A DNA stretch of 64,000 nucleotides from Perkinsus marinus ATCC 50983 (lineage: Eukaryota > Perkinsozoa > Perkinsida > Perkinsidae), in the NCBI RefSeq assembly GCF_000006405.1, contig NW_003216064.1, positions 419,856 to 483,855 on the forward strand, given 5' to 3'. Positions 22,466 to 32,659 of this stretch are shown here, one piece after another (the stretch's first letter is position 1; every line of letters begins with the position of its first letter). Both the position numbers and the translations under genes were made by a program. The notes beneath the pieces were generated by a model. That model made no database searches. It was not told the DNA's origin and was given only the letters and a program-made list of their open reading frames with translations.

Positions 22466-22756
22466 ATGTACTCGTTTGCAAGATTACATACGTTGCTCAT
22501 GCCATTTTCTCAACGTGTTCATCACATTAGTTACGCTAGCCCCTTTATCACAACTCGGGCGAGACCTACCCAGAAGAGGGGCGTGATGGTCGGTGGTATC
22601 GAGAAGAAGACCTACGACTACCCCAAACTTAGTGGTGATGTCATCGGGGTAGGTGGCCATGACGGTACGATAAGAAATGAACATATTGCTGATCAGGTCG
22701 GTGAAATGACCCTGGAAGAATTCGAGCGGGGCTTCTATCGCCGTAACACTATGTAA
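22466..22756 (+). CDS. unrecognised 96-residue protein, possible mitochondrial presequence
   Basis: I do not recognise a family. The first 35 residues (MYSFARLHTLLMPFSQRVHH, then repeated Arg, Ser and Thr and no acidic residue) look like a mitochondrial targeting peptide. The rest is polar and charged: RGVMVGGIEKKTYDYPKL, GHDGTIRNEHIADQVGEMT and LEEFERGFYRRNTM. The frame has its own ATG and TAA and needs no intron. It could be a small mitochondrial protein, but that is inferred from composition only. Confidence 0.45.
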   Translation: MYSFARLHTLLMPFSQRVHHISYASPFITTRARPTQKRGVMVGGIEKKTYDYPKLSGDVIGVGGHDGTIRNEHIADQVGEMTLEEFERGFYRRNTM

Positions 22757-23360
22757 CTAAGCATTATATCTGGTCTCTTGTCATAACTTTACTGTCCAAT
22801 ACTAACCTATCTCGGTTGACGTATTTCGACACTGTTGGTAGTAGTAGTAGTAATCACCATCATTGTTATTATCATCAATAAGCGTTAGCTCTAAAGGCCG
22901 CTAGACTACTACCACGAAGTCATCGTGTTTGTTTCCATGCCCGTGTATTTTTATAAGGAGATAGTACCAAAAGGCAATCGGTACCATTCTTCGGTCAACT
23001 CTTTCGGAGGACCACCATCCCGTGCTTGTTCGTGTGCTGGAGGATCGTACGATTTCGTAGGGCGAGACACATTTGGCTGCCCTGCTGTTCTCGGATTCGC
23101 ATCTAATCAACGAAGCAGCACTTATTTCACGAGTGTTGAGAATAAGCAAACCCTCAACGGCTCCAAGAATAGCCTCCTATGCCTCGAGTAAACTCAAGCA
23201 CTGTCACTGGTCTGCAACTTGTAACAAGTTCTTTTGTTCCCCACTACTACTGTCATATTTTGCTATCATACCGCTCTCTCGCTCTGGCATTGTTCATTGA
23301 CAGTGCCGTGGGGATCTCAGTGAGGATAGTGGATCTCTAATATTTATTCTCGGACGTACC
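22757..23360. other. intergenic with a GTAGTAGT-type short run
   Basis: No convincing gene. Near 22836-22880 there is a run of TAG trinucleotides followed by ATCACCATCATTGTTATTATC, a short simple-sequence patch. Plus-strand frames at 22925-23191 and 23073-23300 are open but not protein-like. Confidence 0.35.
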
Positions 23361-24030
23361 ATGCTCATATCGCTCTCACCGTCGTTTCCTATACCTTCTG
23401 TACGATCCTCCGCTATGTTAGTCCTATTATTTCCACGCGGCACTCGCTGTTGCTGCTTCCGATACCCCGAGCAGTCAGTCTTCTTCACGTTGAAGTGTCT
23501 CGGTGGCCTCCTCCCGGCTTGCGTTAGTCTGATGGTGATGTCAAATGACCCGCCGATTCAACGAAGAATCTTCGTACTGCGAAACTCTGTAGAAGGACGA
23601 AATACGTTATCAAGATTGAACACCTACAGGATCGACCTCACACAAGCAGATCTCGGCGGTCAAGTGTCGCGCGTCGAGGTCCTTGGCAACTGAGTTTTTT
23701 AAATCTTCCTCGTAAGTGGGATATCAAGGAGTTTCCGGCCAGCTTGACCAAGGTGGAACGAGTTTCAAGCTTGTTCTCCATGCGGAAGTTTCGCATCTAT
23801 GGCCGTCAATTTGACGTCAATGGCAACTGCCAGTTCAGCAGACCAAACTAGACATCAGAATCTAGTGTCTAGTTTGGTGATCGAGGGCATCGCAGTGTAT
23901 TTTGTTGGGATAAACAGAGTAAATGACGACCCGAAACTTTCGGGTTACTGGAATGGTCTTCCTCGTGAACCGAAAGTGCCTACAGTAGGAAGCCTGGCCG
24001 TAATTAGTGTTCCGGCTAACAACCTAGCAT
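23361..24030 (+). pseudogene. decayed or multi-exon unknown gene
   Basis: Three plus-strand blocks in different frames read like coding sequence: RIFVLRNSVEGRNTLSRLNT with TYRIDLTQADLGGQVSRVEV (ends near 23693); PRKWDIKEFPASLTKVERVS with MRKFRIYGRQFDVNGNC (23703-23850); and GIAVYFVGINRVNDDPKL with VGSLAVISVPANNLA (ends 24030). I found no clean GT-AG pairs that link all three, and stops interrupt the first two, so this is either a decayed gene or one with introns I could not place. The final VISVPANNLA matches a diverged copy (IIGASANALA) at 25943, linking it to the local duplication. Confidence 0.4.
23842..23878. repeat. perfect 13-bp inverted repeat (hairpin)
   Basis: ACCAAACTAGACA at 23842-23854 pairs exactly with TGTCTAGTTTGGT at 23866-23878 across an 11-base loop. 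It sits inside the decayed coding region. Confidence 0.8.
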
Positions 24031-24375
24031 GATCAGAATTGGCATGTGGCAGATCCGAACTGCCAGCTCCCCATGTGCTGACAAGCTCTGGGACTTGATC
24101 CTGCTGCCTTCCATGCAGTATAGAAATGGAGTCGACTTCTCAGTGCTATTCATGATAAAGCTTTCGTGCAGGGATGTGGTTTCGCCGTAGTCAATTATGA
24201 TGCTCTCTGGCAGTTTGTTAGTGACAGAGAGTCTCTGTCAGCATCTATCTGCTGCTACTAGACCACCACTCAACCCCATGGATCAGTTACCATAACGTTG
24301 ACATTCGGTTACATACTCAACTATACGAATCCGAGACGAGACCATTCATTACGAGGACAGTTCCTCGGATTCATG
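24003..24375 (+). repeat. diverged direct duplication, copy 1
   Basis: Shares ordered blocks with 25943-26275: TGCTGACAAGC, CAGTGCTATTC followed by TGAT, GATGCTCTCTG, and a longer stretch ending ACGAATCCGAGACGAGACCA. The copies lie about 1.94 kb apart in direct orientation and have diverged by many small changes. Confidence 0.7.
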
Positions 24376-24627
24376 ACACCACAAGGAGATCATACGGATG
24401 AGCCTCTGCCGATTGTTCTGCTCGGCTTTCCTATGTACGTGGGCAGGCTCTTCAGCGCAAGGTGGCCCACAGTTGTTCCTATCACTACCATCACAAGGAC
24501 TTGGGTATTTGGAACTCGCACCCAGATCTCTCCAACCTTAGCGTTCTCTATGACTGTGTATAAAGCGCAAGGGAGTTCTTTGGCTAAGTATCGTCTTGAT
24601 ATTAGAACTGAGGAGACTCGACGTTGA
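24298..24627 (+). pseudogene. PIF1-like helicase C-terminal remnant
   Basis: The end of this 109-residue frame reads RTQISPTLAFSMTVYKAQGS, matching the end of PIF1-type DNA helicases, where a hydrophobic strand leads into an IHKxQG motif (helicase motif VI region). The preceding LPIVLLGFPMYVG and WPTVVPI stretches fit the strands before that motif. No Walker A or B motif is found upstream, so only the tail of the gene is present. PIF1 helicases occur both as host genes and inside Helitrons and other mobile elements; the short remnant does not say which. Its first part overlaps duplication copy 1. Confidence 0.5.
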
Positions 24628-24837
24628 GCCGAGGAACACCGCAAGTCTATCTCACCGATAGTGAATTTCATCCACTGGATGGTATATATATTCGCTCGCG
24701 AAGTGGTATCTGTCTTTTTAGACAAGCATAGGTATTTGATTTTCCCAATCAAGCTACTATGTGGTGCATCACCGGTAAACTGTGTCTGGTAACGATGGCC
24801 CATGGCATGGTCAGAGAGTCGGGTCGGCCCGATCAAC

Positions 24838-25920
24838 CTCAGGAGATAGAGCGAACCTTTCAGGAGTTTATAACAGAGTAAGAAGGTTTGCTGATCCGCA
24901 TCCAGCCTGACTCACTACTATATTTCCCGATCCCATTAGAGGTGCAAAAAGGAATACAACTCGAAGGAGCAGTATGAAATCGCTAAGGTAGCCTTCACGG
25001 AGAGTATGAGAGAGATTACTGCCTTGAGAGCCAATGGTGAGCTGTCAGCTCACCTTCCGATGCCGGCTCTCCCCCCGGCAGTGGACTGGGAAGCTGCTGG
25101 AGCTCTGGCGCCAGTGCGACCTGCACTGTGCGAGATTAGTATTTTTTTCGCATCATTGTGGCGGCAGCTACCCAATTGCAGCCACTGATAGGTCTTCAGT
25201 CGACTCGAATATTTCATAAAAGGCCACATCTGCGACTTGCTGTTGCAGGTTACCTCTGATTATTACATTTACGGAGTTCCTGGCGAACCGTTTCAAGATA
25301 AAGTCTGCCATTCGTGAAGTTGTCCCGTTCTCCGTCCAGCGGATAGTTGACTGCAGTCAACTGTACAATAACAAGTGAGACGATATATATTCCGTGTGCC
25401 AACTTGATGACACTCGATTGTTACCCTGTTTCGTGCGTGATATTATCCCCATTGAAACTCACCTTCCATCAGAGGATGCAGCGGGGGTTCAATCTGGGGG
25501 GCATATTCTTATGCGGCGAATAAAGGCATAGTGAAGGAGTCTAGCTACCCCTACAAGGTCATAGACGGAACATGTAGAACACCAGTCATCACAAATCCGA
25601 AGGATCAATATATCAAGGTGAGTTCCCTTGTGTCATACGATTGAATTTCTTTCTGGGATTTAGCGTCTAAGAGACTCCGAACCTGCCAGCCTAATCAAAT
25701 GATTCATATTAAAGTCATACCGGCTGAAAATGGAAGAAGTATGATGCGGAAGTAGCTCAAGACGCAGTTGCCGTTAACGTACATTCTAATTGGCATTCCA
25801 GCACTACAAGTCAGGAATCATCACGAGGTCACGGATGCCTCAGCGGCTATACCTGGAGAATTTTGTCGAAACTGTTTCGAGAAGTTGGAAGTAGGATGGT
25901 CTTGCTTCTGAGTCCATAGT
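24838..25920 (+). pseudogene. papain-family (C1A) cysteine protease remnant
   Basis: Parts in order: a propeptide-like helix (IERTFQEFITE, then after a probable intron EYNSKEQYEIAKVAF and ESMREITALRANG); the mature start LPPAVDWEAAGALAPVR (family LPxxVDWR..G.vtpVk); a degenerate active-site region HCGGSYPIAATD, where the family has CGSCWAFAAT; PFSVQRIVDCSQLYNN (family LSEQ.LVDCS); GCSGGSIWGAYSYAANKGIV; and SSYPYKVIDGTC. The catalytic Cys-Trp pair is not readable in any frame and later parts shift frame with stops, and no NHAV motif with the catalytic His was found. It therefore looks like a dead copy of a lysosomal or secreted cathepsin-like protease. Confidence 0.72.
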
Positions 25921-25942
25921 ACTTACCTCCAGCTCTCGTGGA

Positions 25943-26275
25943 TAATTGGTGCGTCGGCTAATGCTCTAGCATAGTAAGGATTGGAGTTCGCATTTGCTGA
26001 CAAGCGTGTCGTGTTCTGACACTTTTGCTTTCCTGTAACGCCGTTTAATGCAGAATTCAAATTAAGTGGAAATCCCAGTGCTATTCGTGATTTGGCTGTA
26101 CTCATTTATCATGCTCTCTGTCGGCATGTATCTCATACTACTACAGTCGTGGACCGCCCCTTCATCCCATGCACCAAATACCATAACATGACACTCCATT
26201 CCATACTCAACACAACGAATCCAAGACGAGACCATTTATTGCGAGGATAGTTCCTCCGGCAAATAAATGAAAAAA
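25943..26275 (+). repeat. diverged direct duplication, copy 2
   Basis: The partner of 24003-24375. It directly follows the protease remnant and includes a minus-strand frame (25923-26105) that is probably not coding. The best-kept part is AACGAATCCAAGACGAGACC near 26215. Confidence 0.7.
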
Positions 26276-26743
26276 TCACGTAGCGACTGAAATAAAGACG
26301 AATAATGAGCTAAAAACTACCAAAGCGAAGCGTAGAGATTTTCGCTCTCATCGCCGACTAATACACAGATTGGCAGATTGAACATGAGCAATGAAGCGAG
26401 GAATACCCAAGCAAAGTTCGATGTTCTGATACTCCGCTTTCTCACTGCCACTGTGATCGACTACCCCGCTGACACCCCCAGATGATGTTCTGTGCGAGCA
26501 AAAGAACGTTGACGAGACCATGAACAGAGAATGATCGTATGCAACGTGACCAGGAAATAATCATTCTCAGATACGAAGGTAGAAAAAAGAGCCCGTCTCC
26601 GTGAGGTATTTAGAAAACCTCATCTCCTCTTGTAAACCGTTGTATCCCTTCGACGGGATCAGTGGACGAGGGATCAAGGGAAAACTAGAGCATAGAGCAA
26701 GGCGTGAAATAAAGCCCCTGGTATTATAGCACCAATACACATT
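26276..26743. other. intergenic, no gene recognised
   Basis: AT-richer sequence downstream of the minus-strand subtilisin-like gene with no frame of note; it holds that gene's 3' end. Confidence 0.4.
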
Positions 26744-28036
26744 CTAGTGAGTTTGAATATGCCGTAAGGCGGTCCTCACAGTTCTGAGAACGTTGAGAGC
26801 AGCATTGCGATGTCTTAAAGTATGGCCTGCGTCGCTCACGACAGGATCGCCGTAACCTATTATCAAAGGCTTGACGTCAAGGGGGGCTACACCGATTGAT
26901 AGAAGAATGGCGGCGACGCCAGAGACAATCGGAGCAGCGGCTGAAGTGCCGCTGAAGTAGGTCAGATTGCCATCATTATCACGACCGGTGAGAATTCTGT
27001 TACCGTAAGCTGCGACATCGACTCTCTGACCCCAGTTCGAGTAGCCAGTGAGCACATTATGAGTTCTGTCGTTCTCTATACTGGCTACACAGATACCAAG
27101 TGGGCCACCATACCTACAAGGGAAATGGTTGTCAGCTATTACACCGTCGATTACAGATGAGGAGACGTAGATAATGCCATTGGTATGTAAAGAGCGGAGA
27201 GCTTCAAACATCACAAACTTTCCTTCTATAATCCGTGTAAATTTGAATGTGAAGGACATTGATACGATATCGACCCCAAGATCAATGGCCAAGTCCATAG
27301 CAGCGAGAGTCCTCGAAAGAGGGGCCGTAACCGAATTTACTATCTGTAATGGCACCAGTATGACATTGGGGGCGACCCCCGCTATACCAGCCGAGTTGTT
27401 ACTCTTAGCGGCCAGGATTTTGCTCACTTTGGTGCCGTGCGCGCTTTCAGTTGTCAAGTCGGACGACTGCGTGAGGAGATTCCACCCTCCATCAATCTCA
27501 CCCCCACTCTTCTTAGGTAGTTTTGTTTTCAGGGGAGCGAAGTCGGCATCATCCCAATTGATGCCAGAGTCAATTACGGCCACTTTGACATCCCGCTTGA
27601 CATGAGGTAGAGCCAGCTGCCAAACCTCACCCATGTTCATCCACTTGAGATGCCTCTGAAAGCTAGCATCGGTATCGTTCACATGCAAGTCGTTATCATA
27701 TTCTTCGACCTGGCCGTACTCATCCGCGGCGCAGTGCGTTTTCAATGACAGCTTGCGGCTAGCCATAGACACGAAATCGCAGAGAGTATCGCTGTCGACG
27801 GTGGTGGACGAAGTCTTGACGGTTTGGGCGTGAATGAACCCAAGAGTGACGACCTCAGCCGTAGCCAGGAAAGAGGCAATCTTCTGATCCGGCATATAAC
27901 CAGCAGCCTTCAGCATTCCAGGGAGACGACGAATGTCGACGTCGTCACTCATGCGTTTGATAGATACGATAGTGTCATCCAAGCTACTAGCGGATACCGC
28001 CCACAAGGCGAGAATGGGAACGCGAAGGTTGCACAT
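26744..28036 (-). CDS. subtilisin-family (S8) secreted protein, altered oxyanion site
   Basis: About 430 residues in one exon. A signal peptide-like start MCNLRVPILALWAVSASS supports the Met at 28036 over the in-frame Met at 28117. A propeptide of about 120 residues follows. The catalytic domain shows VAVIDSGINWDD (Asp), SAHGTKVSKILAA (His) and FSGTSAAAPIVSGVAAILLS (Ser). The oxyanion-hole segment, normally AAGN-x-G, reads YVSSSVIDG, so the usual Asn seems replaced by Ile. That change would weaken or abolish classical catalysis, though the triad is intact. Family members cleave peptide bonds outside the cell or in secretory compartments. No intron is needed. Confidence 0.88.
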   Translation of the reverse strand: MCNLRVPILALWAVSASSLDDTIVSIKRMSDDVDIRRLPGMLKAAGYMPDQKIASFLATAEVVTLGFIHAQTVKTSSTTVDSDTLCDFVSMASRKLSLKTHCAADEYGQVEEYDNDLHVNDTDASFQRHLKWMNMGEVWQLALPHVKRDVKVAVIDSGINWDDADFAPLKTKLPKKSGGEIDGGWNLLTQSSDLTTESAHGTKVSKILAAKSNNSAGIAGVAPNVILVPLQIVNSVTAPLSRTLAAMDLAIDLGVDIVSMSFTFKFTRIIEGKFVMFEALRSLHTNGIIYVSSSVIDGVIADNHFPCRYGGPLGICVASIENDRTHNVLTGYSNWGQRVDVAAYGNRILTGRDNDGNLTYFSGTSAAAPIVSGVAAILLSIGVAPLDVKPLIIGYGDPVVSDAGHTLRHRNAALNVLRTVRTALRHIQTH

Positions 28037-29094
28037 AGGTGTGAGCCGAATGTCGAAAGCCTGAGCGTGAACGATTCGAACACTGACAAGGACTTCAAAT
28101 GTAACTAGAACCTCCACAGATCATTCAGAACTTTAAGTATTATACGAGCAGTGATTCGGCCCGTATTGATGGATCCCAGGGTAAGGAATAGAATCAGTGG
28201 ATCCTCGGGAATTTATCACGACACTGACTGATGAGAGTGCGTACAAAACAATATCCAACCGAAAGCTATCTCACGAGCCATACGTATGTCTTCCATCTTT
28301 CGAACCTAGCATGGCGTCGCAGAAAGCCTCATCATCCGCATTTATCGTCGAGAGTATCCTTCTCGTGGTTGTACTCCATGTTTTGCAACAATCGAATAGC
28401 TTGGGGCGGCGAAAATTACATAGATGCAGATAATCGTTTCAGGGTTGTTTTATTAGGGGTCCTTGAGTGGAGCGCATTAGCTATATGGGGAATTGCTTCA
28501 CGATGGGGTTCCCGCAACCCACCATATCAGCTTGTAGCCGATGGCTAAGTTACGTAGCCTACGTACTCGGAAAACAACGTTGCAGCTGAACCCACATCGC
28601 GGCCAGCTTAGTCGTGACGATGATTGGAGACATCCTGTCATGACAGAAACTCAATAGTGGCCAAACACGGCGGTGCGAGGTAGACAGGAAGTTCCTGTCA
28701 GGAACGATGGAGTCTTTAATGGAGACTGCAATCGTGAATTCGCCATTACTAGTGGTGTGTGAACCGTGGTCATCGATAACATTCGAAAGTCATACTCGGA
28801 TCATTTTACCACACAAGGACCGGTGAACTTTTCCATATCCGATATACGCCAGGATGTGTGAGTATCCTTCATATGTGCTAATATGGGAACATATTACGTT
28901 AATTGTTGTCAGCTGAGACTGTTGCGGTATGCAGCCCATCACATCTGTATCTCCGTTGTCCCCATTTGTATCAGCTAAGCTATGCCATCCCATTAGTTAC
29001 TCATAAGTTGTTGGTGTATAATCAAGTTTTGGTATCCCCAACAGGGCCGTATTGAGTTGCATACATCGGCACACATATTCCTCTCTCTCACTGA
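28037..29094. other. intergenic, possible small membrane ORF at 28312-28431
   Basis: Mostly non-coding. At 28312 a plus-strand ATG opens MASQKASSSAFIVESILL with VVVLHVLQQSN, a single hydrophobic segment, and at 28440-28546 a second hydrophobic stretch LLGVLEWSALAIWGIASRWG follows in another frame. I could not join them by a clean intron, so I do not call a gene. Confidence 0.3.
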
Positions 29095-29553
29095 ATGACG
29101 GGAAAGAAGCTCGTAACGAAGACAGCGCTCCAAAAAACCAAGTGGAGCAGCCACACTGGGGGTTGCACGATACGCATCCCCCCCGAGGAATATGAAGTGT
29201 TGATGGACACAGTTGTATACCTATCGCTGCGTGTACAGTATATTCAAGAAGATGTGGAGAAACCTAGTCTCCCGTTTGTCAAAGGATGAGATCGCGACGG
29301 AGCTTGTGAAAAGTGTACCATGGCACATCCGATCGAATTCCAGTGTAGACAGATTCGGCGTAACAATACGGAACGTGGTGCTGATCGTATAATTTACTCG
29401 CCACTTAACTGTATAACACAACATACTCATACGATATAGTAGAGCAACCCCAATGGCGGGGCAATGCCTCCGCTGAGACGCGGCCAAATAACAACTCTCA
29501 ATGGTACAGAAGAGCTTGTGCACATTCTCAGGTACCATCATGACACTTTATAG
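29095..29553 (+). CDS. unrecognised small protein, three exons
   Basis: I do not recognise a family. Three phase-0 exons: 29095-29232, 29285-29374 and 29443-29553, giving about 112 residues. Stretches seen are MTGKKLVTKTALQKTKWSSH, IRIPPEEYEVLMDTVVYLSL, RDEIATELVKSVPWHIRSN, VDRFGVTIRNSNPNGG, MPPLRRGQITTLNGTEE and LVHILRYHHDTL. The introns (52 and 68 bases) have GT and AG ends. Without splicing the first frame would end at 29289. The protein is charged, without signal peptide or membrane segment. Confidence 0.6.
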
Positions 29554-29902
29554 TGAAGTCATAGAGGCCCTCTACAGCTAGTAGTCACCATCAACATTGT
29601 CCCCTTGCAAACAAAGTGTCAAAAGCTACACGACAATACCTAAGTGGTGTCGACTACGCCATTACCACCTTACTCTGACGATGATCAAAAGTTGACTCCG
29701 GATGAGCGCCGAAACTCAGGCCGATTCGGAGGCTACTTTCGAAGCCGCCAAAGCTGGCGGTGTATGTAATACTAAGTTGTCGCGGCAACAGCAAATAACC
29801 AATCATAACTACTAATGTTAAAAGGTGTCACCAATAACAGTGATGACAGACTACTGGACTTCAGCACGAGAAATGAACTTAACAACATAGATGTGCTCAT
29901 GA
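29554..29902. other. intergenic, possible short exon at 29703
   Basis: At 29703 a plus-strand ATG starts MSAETQADSEATFEAAKAGG, coding-like and ending near a possible donor, but no continuation was found before the convergent gene ending at 29903. Confidence 0.25.
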
Positions 29903-32074
29903 CTATTGCTCGTCGTTCTGCCTTTGCTCGTCTTCGTCATCAGGCTGAATATCCATTCGGTTTTCCATTTCTTCTTCTTGTTGTTGTTGCTGCTGCTGAA
30001 GTTGCTGTCGATGCAAAGCCAAAGCTGCTGCTCGATAGTCACTCCCAAGCTGGGCTGCTATCATCGCTACGGCTACGTTATTATGTGCGAGGGAGGTTCC
30101 TTCTGGGATTGTAATAGTATCCGGTCTGAGAACACCGAAATGATACGTACACCCTTTCTTGCCAATAACAATGCCTACGAGCCGCTGACACGATGAGTAC
30201 CAAAAACGACAGATTTCCCACTACCTAGTAGGAGGCATGAGCGGTGGTGGTACGTCGCGGCTAATCCTGAAGACAGTCCTTCCCGCTTGAACCGTAAGAA
30301 CTGGGGCTTTCGGGGCTTCTACTCCCTCTTCTGGCTCGGCTGAGACAATGACTAGTTAATCACATGATCCGACAAACTGATGAGAATGGCAACGAGACAA
30401 CTATCGAAGTACTCAAGTTGTGATAGGAAGAAGGTGAAGGAAGCTCACGTGGTGGTGCGGCTTCAATAACTCGCGGCCTTCGCAGAGCAACGAGGGTTCC
30501 GAATTTGGAGTTGTGATCTTCCAATACAAACCGACCGTCCTCAGTGAACGACACAGTAGCATGCCAGCGGGATATCGATACCTGATAGCCACCATGAACT
30601 CACTAGTCGGTCCCGATCTGAACTCACATCGGCAATTCGAACATCACTCTCATGACCCCGTCCTAGACGGAGCATCTTCTTGCCAGCGAGTGATATAACA
30701 TAAACGCCTCTGGCATGAACTGATGACTGGCTGTCGTTACCTACCAGAGCTGCGATAATCAATCACCACAGTTAGTGGGCATCACCGTCAGTCTGGCCAC
30801 CACCAATTGGATCAACCCTCATCATGTTTTCCAAGACCATGTATGGTGCTCGAGTCTCCGGCATAGGAACCTAGAGCGAAAAGAAAAATGTACAGTCAGG
30901 AATCTCTTCCTTGCTTACTAGCTGCTCCACGTGCCCATCATGTAATTGACATAAAGTGGATAATTAGTGCGACATAGTTCACACGCAAGTTGCCGAAATA
31001 AGTAACTACAATAGGAAAGGAATTTCCAATCGGGTGAGTTAATAATAGAACTACGTATGAGCAGGTCCTTGCTGATCAGAACCGAGATAGGAAACGTCAC
31101 ACATGGCAGACCGATGAAATTGCCTACCAGAGTTAAGACTAAGACGACCTTCTACCCAGTGTCGTAGGCATCCGAGATGAACGTATCGGATGGATCCCCG
31201 ACAAGAACATGCCTCGACCAACGGATCATCATCAGAGCCGCTAGCCTGTGGTAGAGTTTGACCTGGTACTTTAGCGGTTTGGACATACCTCTAATAGACA
31301 GATCCGACATGGTTTCCCATCAGCTTCAGGGGGAGCACACGTACCCATAGAGGATTGAGATTCTGGGCCCATTAGGTCGGGTCTCACCTGAGCAGAGATT
31401 GACGCGGAGAGATGTCGACGAGGACTTACTGGCTCTTCTGATTCATCGCAGCATAGTTGACGAACTCGTAGTTTGAAACGGCCCAGTTTCACAACATCAC
31501 CTTCACTCATGCTGTATGGGCCGAGCTGAAGAAAGAAATACCGTGGTCGAGAATCTTAGGTCCAAGGTAGTAAGATTCAAAATAGGTTCGGAGGAGGCAT
31601 GCCTACATCTCTGATAACCATCCACAACTTTTTTGCCGACCATCGAGACCCTTCAGGCTGCTTCTCTGCTGGTTGTATGAGGTATCTGACCACAAACGCC
31701 CTTCCGAAGCTGACGAGTCTGTGTATAAACCACGGTGCGGTCGTTATCAAGCGGATTGTGCTATGACCAGGGTACTACTTAGTATCAAAATTGACGCACT
31801 TCAAGAGGTAGTCAGTAGGCTCAGCTGGCTCCACTACATCGGTACTGTCAGGCTCCATAGAGACTTCCCCTAAAACACAGCAATAATATAGGCCTTGTAA
31901 AATGCTGCTTCTCGAAGGCCTACTACCATTTCGTCTGATGAACCGCGCATTGCCCACAACCTGGAAGTTGGACTTGGCAGTGCTACGGCTCTCGTAGTCG
32001 AAAAGCTCATGAGAGTCCCTTGTCCATGTCGTAGTTTCAACATGCATAGGGGGTGGGGGAGGGTTCCGTGACAT
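29903..32074 (-). CDS. RING-CH plus FHA domain protein (putative E3 ligase)
   Basis: Reconstructed from about nine exons. The N terminus MSRNPPPPPMHVETTTW is followed by NFQVVGNARFIRRNG, EPAEPTDYLLKCVNF and SRWSAKKLWMVIRDLG. A segment MSEGDVVKLGRFKLRVRQLC leads to the RING-CH domain: CRICLLE, PLVEACSCRGSIRYVHLGC, LRHW and, after an intron, CELCRTNYP, giving a C4HC3 metal pattern. Then comes an FHA domain with KKMLRLGRGHESDVRIAD, VSISRWHATVSF and VLEDHNSKFGTLV. The tail is Gln/Glu-rich (HRQQLQQQQQQEEEMEN). RING-CH (MARCH-type) domains recruit E2 ubiquitin enzymes, and FHA domains bind phosphothreonine. The pair suggests phosphorylation-dependent ubiquitination. Unlike MARCH proteins, no clear membrane segments are seen. 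Confidence 0.85.
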
Positions 32075-32363
32075 AACGAGGAGGAGGAGAGGTCAACACC
32101 TATGAGCGGTCCGATAGAGTCAGAGACTTCAACGTCACAGGTGAGGAACCCTCAGGCTTATCCCTTACTCGAGAAGCAAAGGGAGCTAGTCTTAGAGGTG
32201 TATTCATCTCAAGACTAATATGGAGGACACGAAATGACCAAATGAAAGTAGCGCTCGCCCTGAAATTATCTTCGCTTTACCCACGTACCGTCTCGTTGGA
32301 CATCTCGAGATTCGGAGGGGAGATTCAATGCAGCCTGGCTCTAGTTAGGCATTTTTGCATCGT
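32075..32363 (+). other. possible short coding exon at 32102-32218
   Basis: A plus-strand ATG at 32102 opens MSGPIESETSTSQ followed by PLLEKQRELVLEVYSSQD and a stop. The composition is coding-like but only about 38 residues are present and no further exon was found. It lies between the divergent FHA gene and the next plus-strand gene. Confidence 0.3.
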
Positions 32364-32659
32364 ATGACCGCGGGAACCCCCTCAACTGCAGTCCAGGTCG
32401 CCGATCCCCTCCGCCCTAAGTACGTTAACACGAGTGGTGTCGTCAACACTGCTGTCCTTGGCATCAGCGGAGCGTGGTGAGTGCACTGCTACTACTTGTG
32501 TTTTCATTGACTCTGCAAAGGCTGTACTTCTACTGTGTTCCTCTGCGTCGTAAGGAATGGTACGACATCATGATGGACTATGTTCACCACAAGAGAACTC
32601 AGTACGCCTCCAACTTTCCCGACAAGGCCGTTCGTACGGCACTTAGGTTTGCGAAGTAA
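32364..32659 (+). CDS. unrecognised 83-residue protein, one hydrophobic segment
   Basis: I do not recognise a family. Two exons, 32364-32476 and 32521-32659, joined across a 44-base GT-AG intron in a Trp codon. The N terminus is MTAGTPSTAVQVADPLRPKY, followed by a moderately hydrophobic stretch (VNTAVLGISGAWLYFYCVPL) and a basic, aromatic C-terminal half (RRKEWYDIMMDYVHHKRTQY, ASNFPDKAVRTALRFAK). Size and layout resemble small accessory subunits of mitochondrial inner-membrane complexes, but that is a guess. Confidence 0.6.

Noticed and set aside
22836-22880. TAG/ATC trinucleotide patch as a regulatory site
   Set aside because: Short simple-sequence runs of this kind recur in several gaps of the window (for example 11160 and 43180), so it is probably neutral simple repeat.
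28790-28993. Short minus-strand frame in the 28-29 kb gap
   Set aside because: No protein-like pattern and no partner exon.
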